DNA from: Selenomonas sp.
GTDB lineage: Bacteria; Bacillota; Negativicutes; Selenomonadales; Selenomonadaceae
NCBI RefSeq assembly: GCF_022771645.1
Contig: NZ_JALFCU010000044.1
Location: 1 to 35,081, forward strand
Direction of reading: 5' to 3'
Length of the DNA stretch: 35,081 nucleotides
Below, one piece after another: positions 23,958 through 32,183 of the stretch. The notes under the pieces were generated by a model that did no database searches, was not told where the DNA came from, and worked only from the letters and a program-made list of their open reading frames with translations. Position 1 is the stretch's first letter. Every line of letters starts with the position of its first letter. The position numbers were made by a program, and so were the translations under genes.

Positions 23958-23987
23958 AACGAGCCCTCGAAAATTCGAGGGCTCGTT
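23958..23987 (-). terminator. terminator for the minus-strand small membrane protein gene
   Basis: A perfect 14-bp stem AACGAGCCCTCGAA / TTCGAGGGCTCGTT with a two-base loop. The T-run lies on the minus strand (complement of AAAAA at 23955-23959). It may also stop plus-strand transcription weakly, since only TT follows there. Confidence 0.85.
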
Positions 23988-24049
23988 GCGGCCGGAGTTG
24001 TCACCTTCCTGTGTCGAATGAAACAGATGGAGAGGTTTGCGCGTCGTGC

Positions 24050-24256
24050 TCATAAATCGAGCGGTTTTTGTCGTTCCGCAAAATCTTTTTCTTCCTGCCG
24101 TTTGAGTTGCTTGGAGAAGAGGTTCGAAAAGAGGAACAGCCCTGCGAACCAGAGCAGCAGACAGACACCGTAACTGCCGCTGACGCTTTGAACCAGGAGA
24201 CAAATCGCGACAATGATCGAAACGCAGACATATGCGACGAGCGCGTGTTCGTACAT
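24050..24256 (-). CDS. small two-helix membrane protein
   Basis: This 68-residue protein consists of two hydrophobic helices (about residues 5-25 and 29-47) followed by a charged tail (KQLKRQEEKDFAERQK). No family is recognised. Support is strong for such a short gene: a consensus-like promoter, an AAGGTG ribosome site 7 nt before the ATG, and a perfect terminator downstream on the same strand. A GTG three codons earlier is possible but lacks a spaced ribosome site. It may be a stress or regulatory membrane peptide; that is speculation. Confidence 0.72.
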   Translation of the reverse strand: MYEHALVAYVCVSIIVAICLLVQSVSGSYGVCLLLWFAGLFLFSNLFSKQLKRQEEKDFAERQKPLDL

Positions 24257-24291
24257 GCGCGTCACCTTCTTTCGGTCGATGGGTTTCTTTC

Positions 24292-24320
24292 ATTTTAGCG
24301 TAATTCGTGACCGAGTTCAA
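24292..24320 (-). promoter_or_regulatory. promoter of the small membrane protein gene
   Basis: On the minus strand, TTGAAC (24320-24315), a 17-bp spacer and TAAAAT (24297-24292), 36 bp before the ATG. Confidence 0.75.
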
Positions 24321-24377
24321 CTGTAAGAATCATCGTCGTTTCGGTAGAGCAAGAACGTTGCTCGTTCGCGATTTTTC

Positions 24378-24406
24378 TTGATTCCCGCCGCGATTCCCTG
24401 TAGAAT
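24378..24406 (+). promoter_or_regulatory. promoter of the Rpn-family gene
   Basis: TTGATT (24378-24383), a 17-bp spacer and TAGAAT (24401-24406), 30 bp before the start codon. Confidence 0.7.
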
Positions 24407-24436
24407 AGGAAGCAAAGGAAGGGGGCGCACGGTCGT

Positions 24437-25279
24437 ATGAAGAAAGAGCAGCGAGAACAGATGCTCGATGACATCGCGAAGTTCTGTCTCATGGACGACA
24501 CGTTCTTCCATACTTGCCTGAAAGACAGCCCGTCTGGCATGGAATGGATTCTGCGGATCATCTTGGACGACCCGGAGCTCGCTGTTCTCGAAATGCACAC
24601 GCAAGAGGACGTGCCGAATATTTTCGGGCGATCCGTCATCTTTGATGTTTTCGTGCGTGACGCAAAGGGCAGGGAGTACAATGTTGAGGTGCAACGTGCC
24701 GACAAAGGCGCTGACCCGCGCCGCGCACGACATCACGCTTGCGTCCTCGATGCGATGCACGTCGAGAAGAACATGGAGTGGAAGCAGCTTCCGCCGACCA
24801 TTGTCATTTTCATCACGGAGACGGATGTCTTGCATGGCGGCGAGCCGATTTATCATGTCGAGCGCACGATTCGCGAGCTCCATCACAAACGCTTCGAGGA
24901 CGATGCGGAAATCATCTATGTCAACGGAAAATGCCAAGACGATACGCCGCTCGGACAGCTCATGCAAGACTTTGCTTGCAAAGACCCGTCGAAGATGCAT
25001 TCCAAGGTTCTCGCGGAGCGCGTAAGGTTTTATAAGTCAGACGAACATGGGGTGAGGACAATGTGCAAGATTATGCAAGATTTGATGGAAAAATATGCGG
25101 AAGGGAAACTGGAAGAAGGCCGTGCGAAAGGCAAGGCGGAAGGTATTGCAGAGAAAACCTTGCGCACGATTCGCAACCAGCTGAAACGTCACGTCGAGTA
25201 CGCGGACATCGCTTCGGACAACGAGACAACGGTCGATGAAGTGATCCGCATTGCCAAGGAAAATGGCTTGGCTTATTGA
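24437..25279 (+). CDS. Rpn family / PD-(D/E)XK nuclease-like protein
   Basis: This 280-residue protein belongs to the recombination-promoting nuclease/putative transposase group (PDDEXK_2). The expected active-site block is SVIFDVFVRDAKGREYNVEVQ (about residues 64-85), giving the D...ExQ pattern. The C-terminus has the family's charged, glycine-containing helix (EGKLEEGRAKGKAEG) and a short helical end. Members cut DNA and recur in gut bacteria, often in variable copy number; they are not known to carry terminal repeats, and none are seen here. The start at 24437 follows GGAAGGGGG by 12 nt. Bounded by its own promoter and terminator. Confidence 0.88.
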   Translation: MKKEQREQMLDDIAKFCLMDDTFFHTCLKDSPSGMEWILRIILDDPELAVLEMHTQEDVPNIFGRSVIFDVFVRDAKGREYNVEVQRADKGADPRRARHHACVLDAMHVEKNMEWKQLPPTIVIFITETDVLHGGEPIYHVERTIRELHHKRFEDDAEIIYVNGKCQDDTPLGQLMQDFACKDPSKMHSKVLAERVRFYKSDEHGVRTMCKIMQDLMEKYAEGKLEEGRAKGKAEGIAEKTLRTIRNQLKRHVEYADIASDNETTVDEVIRIAKENGLAY

Positions 25280-25312
25280 CGGCGGATTGACAATGACGGA
25301 TGCATATCGAGG

Positions 25313-25341
25313 GACGTTGCTGAATGGCAGCGTCTTTTTTT
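25313..25341 (+). terminator. terminator of the Rpn-family gene
   Basis: GACGTTGC pairs with GCAGCGTC (one wobble) around a six-base loop, followed by a run of eight T starting at 25334 but for its shared first base C. Confidence 0.8.
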
Positions 25342-25349
25342 GTGTGCGC

Positions 25350-25381
25350 AAAAAGCCGCCGCAGGAGTTTCCTGCGGCGGT
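25350..25381 (-). terminator. terminator of the GGDEF/EAL operon
   Basis: On the minus strand CCGCCGCAGGA pairs with TCCTGCGGCGG, followed by TTTTT (complement of 25354-25350). It lies 33 bp past the stop of the signalling gene. Confidence 0.88.
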
Positions 25382-25413
25382 CTGCGATGATATAGGCTTG
25401 TTGGGGACGGAAA

Positions 25414-28400
25414 TCAATTGAGATGCCTTGTCGCGTAATGTAACTTCTTGTCGTCGTACATCTTTTCATCGGCTTTCGACAACGCGGCGTCGATGTCGTC
25501 GACGGGGGCCTCTACGGTCGTCGCGCCGATGGCGGTGCTGACGCCGGCACGTTCGAAGCGCTGGTGGAGGTCGGCGAGGAGCGGCGCGACGTCGCTGTCG
25601 CTCTGGATGCGCTTGAGGAGCAGGAACTCGTCGCCGCCCATGCGGAACACGGCGGCGGCAGGGACGCTGCGGAGCGTGGCGGCCGTGTTCTTGATGAGGC
25701 GGTCGCCGGCCTTGTGGCCTTGCGTGTCGTTCGTCTTCTTGAGACCGTTGACGTCGAAGAATACGAGCGCGTAGCGTGCGCCGGGGATCAGGTGCTCGAT
25801 GGCTTCGAGCAGGCCGCGGCGGTTGTAGACGCCCGTCATCTGGTCGAGCTTGCCGGCGCGTGCGAGGTCGGTCATGAGGTCGCGGTTTCTGAGCAGGATG
25901 GCGGCGAAGCGCGAGAGCGTCGCGAGCACCTGCGCCGCGTCATCCATCGCGACGCCCGGCGGGTTGATGGCTTCGAGGAAGCCGTACGGCTTGCCGTCAA
26001 GCGTGATGCGCGAGAAGATGATGCGGTCGAGACTCGGGATGTGCGGCGCGTCGGAGGGGTGCGTCTTCCAGTAGGCACTCACGTCGCGGATCTTGAACGT
26101 CTCCTTGTGGATGAAGCGTTCGTAAAAATGCGCGACTTCGGCGCGCGGCACGGAGAACGCGTCGTCGAGCGGCGGCACATCCGGCGATTCCCAGCGATAC
26201 GTCAGGTTCACGGTGTCGGGCGTTTCCTCGAAAATCAGCACGCGGTCGCAAGCGAAGCGGCGGCCGAAGCTCGCGAGGAGCTTCGTGAGACCGCTCTGGG
26301 GATCGGGCTCGCGCAGGCCGATGCGGATGGCGTCGCTCGCGGCGAGTTCGCGGCGGGTAAGCGCGTCCTGACGGTGGCCGAGCGACGCGAAGTCGCCGAG
26401 ATCGATGCCGATGCTGAAGATGTAGTTCTTGCCGCGCCACGGGATGAGCGTCGAGCGGATGAGCAGATCCGCGCCGGCGAAGTCGTTGTGCGTGAGCTCC
26501 GAGCGGAACTTGCCGCGCGAGAGGAACGGCAGCGGGCAGTCGTCGCACTGCGTAGCGCGGCCGCAGCAAAATTCGTAGCAAGGCTTTCCTTGATACGCTG
26601 TGCCCTCGGGCACATGGAGCATTTGCAAGGCCTTCTTGTTGCAATAGGCGACGGTCAGCGTCTCAGGATCGCCGATGAAGACGCATTCGTCGTAGTCGTC
26701 GAAGATTTCGCGCTCGAAGGCGATGCGGTCGCCGATGTAGACGGACGGGCCGTATTCCTGTTCCTCGGCGTCCTTGAGGCGTTCGGCAAGGATTTGCAGC
26801 AATGCGTCAAGGCTGCGGACCTCTGCGCCGTGCGCTGTCGCGTAATGCGTGTACAGCGTGCACGGGAAGCCGTCGACTTCGTGGATGCTCTGGAGGTCGG
26901 CTGTGATCTGGTCGATGCGCTCGTGCAGGCTGTCGTCCGTCAAATTCTTCTGGAACGTGAGGAATTTGCACGCGCCGATCTGGGCAATCGTGCCGGACGG
27001 CGGCAGCGCGTCCGTCAGGACGGTCGCGATGCGTTTCAGCAGACGTTCCTGCGCATTTTCGTCAAGCACGCGGTGCAGCTGGTCGAACGCGGGGATGTCG
27101 ATGAGCAGCGCGGTGTAGTCTTCGCTGTTCAAGCGATAGTTGTCTGCGTACTCGAGGCCGGCCATGAGCATGCCGCGATAGCCCATGAGGCCCGTGACGG
27201 GGTTGACGAGGCTGAGGTCGCGCTTGAGGATTTCCTGCTGCAGTTCGTCGTCCATGTCCTCGAAATAGCCGACGAGGCCGATGATCTTGCCGTTTTCGTA
27301 GACAGGGAACTTCGACGCGCGGATCTTGTGCGGCATGCCGGCGATGATGCATTGGCCGAGCGCGCCGTGGATGACGCGGCCGTGCTCGATGACATCAAGC
27401 TCGTCGTTCTGGAACGGCTGGTCGTCGATGTGCCAGCCGACTTCTTCGTCCGTCTTGCCGAGCACGGTGTCGATGGACGCGAAGCCATAGTAGTCGAGGA
27501 ACGACTGGCTCGCGCCGAGGAAGCGGCGGTCTCGGTCTTTCCAGAAAATCTTGAGATCCGTATGCTGGAGGAACGCCGCCCAGATTGGCGCCGTGCGGTC
27601 GCCCTGCGTGCGCTCGAACAAGCGCTGGTCGAAGTCCGAGGTCTTGAGCAGCAGTTCCAGGTATTCTTTGAAATCGTTCTGGTCAGAGAATGCGTTGCGG
27701 CTCACGAGCAGGAGGAACGGCTTGCCGTTCCGCCCATCGAGGACGAGGCACGTGAATTTCATCCACATGTAGCTGCCGTCCGAGCGTAGCACGCGGAACA
27801 CGGAGACGGCGAGCGAGCGCTCGGATTTCGCGGCGAGGCCATAGACGTTGTCCGTCTGGACGAATGCGAGATAACGCTCGCGGTCGCCCGGATGGATGAA
27901 ATCCTCGGCGAAATCTTTCGCCGTCGCGCTGATGTCGTGGAACGTGCCGGATGACCAGCCCGTGCTCGTCATGGAGACGATCGTGTCGCCGCGGTCAAGC
28001 GCCGGCTGGACGTAGTACACGCCCTCGTAGGCGAGCAGGATGCTGCGGAGCGCCTTGTCGAGCGCTTCGGATTCCTTGTCGCGCGCTGTCTTGTCCGCCG
28101 TGATGTTGTAGAATTCCGCGCGATGGATGCACGTCTTGCCGACGCTCGCGATCGTCCGGAGGATCATGCGCATATAGAGGCCTTGGTCGACGTACGTCAT
28201 TGTCTCCGTCGTGCGGCTGTCGATCGCTTTCTGGAGGAACGCGTGGAACCGTTCTTCCAGCGCTTTCGTCATCGTGTTCAGGCCGCGGCTCGCTTCCTCG
28301 AGGCCGTGGACGCCGAGTTGAGCGAGCGTCTTTGCGTACGGCTCGTTCATCTGTAGCACGTCGACGCGGCCCGGCGTCGAGAGCCAGATGGCCGTCGGCG

Positions 28401-30111
28401 TCGGCACGGTGATGTCGATGAGGCCGGCGGCCGCCGCGAGGAATGCCTCGGACGGCGTCTCACTTTCGATGTTCTCTTCGAGGAACATCTGGCGGCATTC
28501 TTCGTACGGCATGGGCTTGCCGAAATACCAGCCCTGCATTTTCTCGCAGCCGATGGAGCGCAGGAACGCAACTTGCTCCGCTGTCTCGACGCCTTCGGCG
28601 AGCGTGTGCATGCCGAGCTCTTTCGCGAGGCAGACGCTCGCGCGGATGATCTTCGCGCTCGCCTCGTTGAACGTGCGCAAGAACGCCATGTCGAGCTTGA
28701 GCTCGTCGAACTTGTAATCCTTGAGGACATTCAGCGACGAGTAGCCGCTGCCGAAATCATCGAGCCAGACTTCGTAGCCGAGCTCGCGGAAGCGTCGCAC
28801 GCCGTCCTGGATGAGGCCAGCGTTGTCGACGAGCGCGTTCTCCGTGACTTCGACGTGGACGAAATTGCGCGACAGGCCGTAGCGGTGCACGATGTCGTCG
28901 ACGACGGTCGGACAGTCCATGAGCGCGAAATCGAGGCGCGAGAGGTTAAAAGAGATCGGCACGAGCGGCTGGCCGGCCTGCAGGAGCTTCCGCTGGTGCG
29001 CGCAGACGTGCTCGACGACGTAGGCGTCGAGGCGGTGGATGAGGCGCGACTCCTCGAGCGCGGGGATGAAGTCAGCAGGCGACAGGCGGCCGAGCGTCGG
29101 CGACTCCCAGCGCGCGAGCGCTTCGAAGCCGCAGAGCTTGCCCGTGAGCGTGCGCATGACGGGCTGGTAGAAAATCTGGATGTGGCCTTTTTCGAGCGCC
29201 TCGTCGAGATGCTCGCGCACGTAGCTCTTCATGGCGAGCTGGCGGCCCATCTCCGGCACGTAGACGGCGTAGATGCGCGTCGCGTCGCGCTTGATGCTTT
29301 CGCAGGCGAGCTTCGCTTCCTCGAAGGAATTCGTTGCGTTTTTGTATTCGCTCGCGTCTTCGAACAGGCGGATACCGGCTTTGAGCTCGATGTTCGGGTT
29401 GCCGATGTATGTCCCGATGAGCGAGCTCGCGCGCTCGATGGTCTCCTGCACGTTCTCGACGCGCGCGAGCACGGCGAAGTTGTCAGCGGAGAGGTGCGCG
29501 ATGAGGCGGCCGGGGAAGAGGCTGCGCAGGACTTTCGCGATGTGCCTGAGGCACGCGTCGCCTTGGCGGATGCCGTGCGTCGTGTTGTACAAGCGGAAGT
29601 TCGTGATGTTGAAATACACGGGGCAGAACTGCGCGAACGTGCCGTCTTTTGTGCAACGCTCCGCCTCCTGGTCGACGCGATGGAAGAACGCGTGCATGCC
29701 CATGAGCTGCGTGACCTGGTCGGACTCGATGGACTCGCTACGGCGGCTCATGTCCGTGAGAATCAGGCAGTAGAGCGCGCCGAACGTCGGGTTCAGGATC
29801 TCCTGCACATAGCCCTCGGCGCGCGTGACGTGATGGCGCGCCGACTCGCAGCGGAACGTCAGATAGCGCTCGTGGTGCGCGCCCTTGCGCGCGAACGTCT
29901 CGAGCGGCTGGTAGTCCTCCTCGATCATGAGGCCGCGGAAATGGCCTCCCGTGTGCTCGAAGAACGCGGCACGGTCGCTGCATCCATAGAGCGCAAGCGC
30001 GGCGCGGTTCGCGAACAAGAGGTCTTCCGAGCCGTCGGCGCGGAAGAAGCAGATGGCGTTCGGCAAGAGGTCGTACGCTGTCGAAAATGTCGTGATGAGG
30101 TCTTTGCTCAT
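25414..30111 (-). CDS. multi-domain c-di-GMP signalling protein (PAS-GGDEF-EAL-PAS-GGDEF-GAF-GGDEF)
   Basis: This 1565-residue soluble protein holds, in order: a PAS domain (about 10-120), a degenerate GGDEF (130-290, SADNFA at the signature), and an EAL domain (300-545). The EAL catalytic residues look intact (GFEALARW, VEVTEN, LDDFGSGYSSL, ELKLDM, AEGVE). Two or three PAS-like modules follow (about 570-960), then a second degenerate GGDEF (975-1130, IGACKF) and a cysteine-rich PAS (about 1150-1240, CYEFCCGRATQCDDC). A GAF-like domain (1265-1395) and a C-terminal intact GGDEF (MGGDEF near 1490) complete it. The RxxD inhibitory site is absent. It could both make and break c-di-GMP. No membrane segments. 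AGGAGG precedes the ATG. It lies 25 bp downstream of the phosphoethanolamine transferase gene and is co-transcribed with it. Confidence 0.9.
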   Translation of the reverse strand: MSKDLITTFSTAYDLLPNAICFFRADGSEDLLFANRAALALYGCSDRAAFFEHTGGHFRGLMIEEDYQPLETFARKGAHHERYLTFRCESARHHVTRAEGYVQEILNPTFGALYCLILTDMSRRSESIESDQVTQLMGMHAFFHRVDQEAERCTKDGTFAQFCPVYFNITNFRLYNTTHGIRQGDACLRHIAKVLRSLFPGRLIAHLSADNFAVLARVENVQETIERASSLIGTYIGNPNIELKAGIRLFEDASEYKNATNSFEEAKLACESIKRDATRIYAVYVPEMGRQLAMKSYVREHLDEALEKGHIQIFYQPVMRTLTGKLCGFEALARWESPTLGRLSPADFIPALEESRLIHRLDAYVVEHVCAHQRKLLQAGQPLVPISFNLSRLDFALMDCPTVVDDIVHRYGLSRNFVHVEVTENALVDNAGLIQDGVRRFRELGYEVWLDDFGSGYSSLNVLKDYKFDELKLDMAFLRTFNEASAKIIRASVCLAKELGMHTLAEGVETAEQVAFLRSIGCEKMQGWYFGKPMPYEECRQMFLEENIESETPSEAFLAAAAGLIDITVPTPTAIWLSTPGRVDVLQMNEPYAKTLAQLGVHGLEEASRGLNTMTKALEERFHAFLQKAIDSRTTETMTYVDQGLYMRMILRTIASVGKTCIHRAEFYNITADKTARDKESEALDKALRSILLAYEGVYYVQPALDRGDTIVSMTSTGWSSGTFHDISATAKDFAEDFIHPGDRERYLAFVQTDNVYGLAAKSERSLAVSVFRVLRSDGSYMWMKFTCLVLDGRNGKPFLLLVSRNAFSDQNDFKEYLELLLKTSDFDQRLFERTQGDRTAPIWAAFLQHTDLKIFWKDRDRRFLGASQSFLDYYGFASIDTVLGKTDEEVGWHIDDQPFQNDELDVIEHGRVIHGALGQCIIAGMPHKIRASKFPVYENGKIIGLVGYFEDMDDELQQEILKRDLSLVNPVTGLMGYRGMLMAGLEYADNYRLNSEDYTALLIDIPAFDQLHRVLDENAQERLLKRIATVLTDALPPSGTIAQIGACKFLTFQKNLTDDSLHERIDQITADLQSIHEVDGFPCTLYTHYATAHGAEVRSLDALLQILAERLKDAEEQEYGPSVYIGDRIAFEREIFDDYDECVFIGDPETLTVAYCNKKALQMLHVPEGTAYQGKPCYEFCCGRATQCDDCPLPFLSRGKFRSELTHNDFAGADLLIRSTLIPWRGKNYIFSIGIDLGDFASLGHRQDALTRRELAASDAIRIGLREPDPQSGLTKLLASFGRRFACDRVLIFEETPDTVNLTYRWESPDVPPLDDAFSVPRAEVAHFYERFIHKETFKIRDVSAYWKTHPSDAPHIPSLDRIIFSRITLDGKPYGFLEAINPPGVAMDDAAQVLATLSRFAAILLRNRDLMTDLARAGKLDQMTGVYNRRGLLEAIEHLIPGARYALVFFDVNGLKKTNDTQGHKAGDRLIKNTAATLRSVPAAAVFRMGGDEFLLLKRIQSDSDVAPLLADLHQRFERAGVSTAIGATTVEAPVDDIDAALSKADEKMYDDKKLHYATRHLN

Positions 30112-30136
30112 ACAGATTCCTCCTCAGGGATGTTGC

Positions 30137-31960
30137 TCAAAAACCCTGTTCCTCGCCGCCGTTCGGATCGCCCGTCAGCGTCTGCTGGCCGAGCATCGTC
30201 GTGAGCGTTGAGCGTGTGAAGGCGTAATTCGGGCTCGTGAGGTCCTGCCGTTCGTCGTAGCGCGACGACGGCGCGGAGAGCAGCCCGCTGATGGTATCAT
30301 AGAGCATGTCGTTCGTGAAATAACGGCTGCGGTGATAGCGGATGGCGCGCGTGCGGCCGGGCAGCGCGTCCTGATATTCGGGCGAGAGGTAGATGAACAT
30401 CGGGATGCGCACCATGTCGTACGAGAACACGTCCGGATTGTGCGAAATCTCGAGGTTCTCGCCGTGGTCGGAGAAATAGACCATGGCGCGGAGGTTCAGA
30501 TTTTTCGTGGCATAGTCGAAAATCTGCGACAGGATATAATCCGTGTAGTGGATGCTGTTCGCGTACGACTCCGGCGACGTGACTTCGCTGTCGCCATGCC
30601 ACTGGTTGAACTCCGTCGGATAGCGGTTGTTGTAGTAGATGTGGCTGCCCATGACGTGCAGCACGATGAAGTTGTTCGCGTCCGGGTCGACTTGCGTGAG
30701 ATACCACAGGAGCGTGTCGTCATACTTGTCGGAGAAATTGTACGAGTCGTCCGTCCACTCCGCGCGGTCCGCCGTCTTCGCAACGAGCGTGATGGCGCTG
30801 TCGTACTGGCCGTAGCGCCCCTGGTTGCTGAACCAGTACGTCGTGTAGCCGGATTTTTTCGCGACGTCGATGATGGACGTCGATTCGAAAAATTCCTTGT
30901 CGTTGTACTGGCTCTGTTCCGTCAGCGCGCGCTGGAGCACGGGGACGGTCTGCGACCACGACGCATACGCATTCGTGAAGACGTTGAAATCCGGGTTGCC
31001 GAGATTTTCATCAAGCCATGGCGTGTCGGGATACGGGAACGACGGCGTGAACGCGTGCATATAGTCGCGCGACGCCGACTCGCCGATGACGACGATGACC
31101 GTGCCGGGCGCGCGTGCCGCGAGCGTCTGCGTGCCGTCGATGTCGAGCGCGTCATAGCGCTCGTCGTGGCCGTTGCCGTACGACTGCGTCTGCTCGACGT
31201 ATGTCGTGACGTCCGTCACGAGCTCGCCGAACGACGAGATTGGCAGATAATAGAGGAGCGCCAAGAGCGTCAGGAAAACGAGCGCGAGCGCCGAGCCGAA
31301 GCGCGTGTCCGTGCGCGTTGTTGCCATCGCCTGGAGGAACGCGTAATTCACGCGGGCGGCGATGGCGAGGAAAACGAGGAAGCCTGCGATGATGATGCAG
31401 GCGGGGAGCACGCCGACGTTCGACTCGATGAAGTCGATGCTCTCGCGCCAGTTCGTGAGGTAGAGCGCCATGAGCGACGCCGGCGACAGGCAGTGCCAGA
31501 CGATGCAATAGTACGCGTACTGGATGAACGGCACGACGAGGAAGAGGAAATCGAGCACAGCGAGCAGCGCGGCGGACAGCTTTTTGAGCGGCGCTTTCGC
31601 GAGCGCGGCCGTCAGTCCCGTGAGCAGCACCCAGATTGCCGTGCCGATGACGGCGTCGAAACAGATGAGCGACTGATACCAGACGCTCGAGTATGTCCAT
31701 GTGTAAAGCAGCGGGAACGCTGTCGCCCAGCCGAGTCCGGCGAAGAGATGCGCGAGCCCGCGCCGGTCAAAGAGCGGCAGCCCCGTCGCGTGCTGCGTGA
31801 GCATGAGCACGGCGATCATCGGCACGAGGATCGGCAAAAAATATCCTGCGCCCATGTCCTGGCCGATGTTGATGTAGAACGCGATGAGGCAGAGGAAATA
31901 AATCGAGGCGTAAACGAGGTGACGGATCAGCGTGTCTTGCTGCGCTGTGGAAAGCTGCAT
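30137..31960 (-). CDS. phosphoethanolamine transferase (EptA/sulfatase family)
   Basis: This 607-residue inner-membrane enzyme has five N-terminal helices (about residues 12-230) and a periplasmic alkaline-phosphatase-fold domain (about 280-570). Metal and catalytic elements are present: VIGESASRD (E about 294), the nucleophile threonine in SWSQTVPVL (about 338), VMGSH (about 437) and FSDHGE (about 498). Family members move phosphoethanolamine from phosphatidylethanolamine to lipid A or core sugars, which implies an outer membrane. The acceptor here is inferred. AAGGA precedes the ATG; a weak promoter (TTCGGA, 17 bp, TATAGT at 32006-32001 on the minus strand) may drive the operon. First gene of the pair with the c-di-GMP protein. 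Confidence 0.9.
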   Translation of the reverse strand: MQLSTAQQDTLIRHLVYASIYFLCLIAFYINIGQDMGAGYFLPILVPMIAVLMLTQHATGLPLFDRRGLAHLFAGLGWATAFPLLYTWTYSSVWYQSLICFDAVIGTAIWVLLTGLTAALAKAPLKKLSAALLAVLDFLFLVVPFIQYAYYCIVWHCLSPASLMALYLTNWRESIDFIESNVGVLPACIIIAGFLVFLAIAARVNYAFLQAMATTRTDTRFGSALALVFLTLLALLYYLPISSFGELVTDVTTYVEQTQSYGNGHDERYDALDIDGTQTLAARAPGTVIVVIGESASRDYMHAFTPSFPYPDTPWLDENLGNPDFNVFTNAYASWSQTVPVLQRALTEQSQYNDKEFFESTSIIDVAKKSGYTTYWFSNQGRYGQYDSAITLVAKTADRAEWTDDSYNFSDKYDDTLLWYLTQVDPDANNFIVLHVMGSHIYYNNRYPTEFNQWHGDSEVTSPESYANSIHYTDYILSQIFDYATKNLNLRAMVYFSDHGENLEISHNPDVFSYDMVRIPMFIYLSPEYQDALPGRTRAIRYHRSRYFTNDMLYDTISGLLSAPSSRYDERQDLTSPNYAFTRSTLTTMLGQQTLTGDPNGGEEQGF

Positions 31961-32068
31961 GAAATGTTCGTCCTTCTTGCAATCAAAAAATAATTTTTCT
32001 ACTATAAAGAGACCGTTGTATTTTCCGAAATCATTTTACATGAAAGCAAAACATTCGTCAATTTGATA

Positions 32069-32097
32069 TTGCGCGGGCGGCGCGTCTCTGCTACAAT
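32069..32097 (+). promoter_or_regulatory. promoter of nrdD
   Basis: TTGCGC (32069-32074), a 17-bp spacer and TACAAT (32092-32097). The leader before the nrdD ATG is about 80 nt and contains alternative hairpins. Confidence 0.6.
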
Positions 32098-32141
32098 ATA
32101 TTCCAGTCAGACCTTTTGAGAACCACAACATGTAGATACGA

Positions 32142-32175
32142 GGAGGGAAAGCGCCTCCCATATTTTGGGAAGCGC
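32142..32175 (+). promoter_or_regulatory. nrdD leader with mutually exclusive hairpins over the ribosome site
   Basis: GCGC-C-TCCCA (32151-32160) pairs with TGGGA-A-GCGC (32166-32175), nine pairs and one mismatch around TATTT, enclosing the only ribosome site (GGGAAG, 32167-32172). An alternative hairpin, GGAGG (32142-32146) with CCTCC (32154-32158), uses the same strand and would free the ribosome site. This is what a translational switch would look like; no ligand or protein partner is known. Confidence 0.45.
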
Positions 32176-32183
32176 GGCAGTCC

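Noticed and set aside
28573..30204. Plus-strand open frame (543 codons) opposite the EAL region
   Set aside because: Shadow of the multi-domain signalling gene; no start signals and biased composition.
32091..32108. Possible NrdR box at the nrdD promoter
   Set aside because: Only the first half resembles the consensus (about half of the positions match) and no paired box is present.
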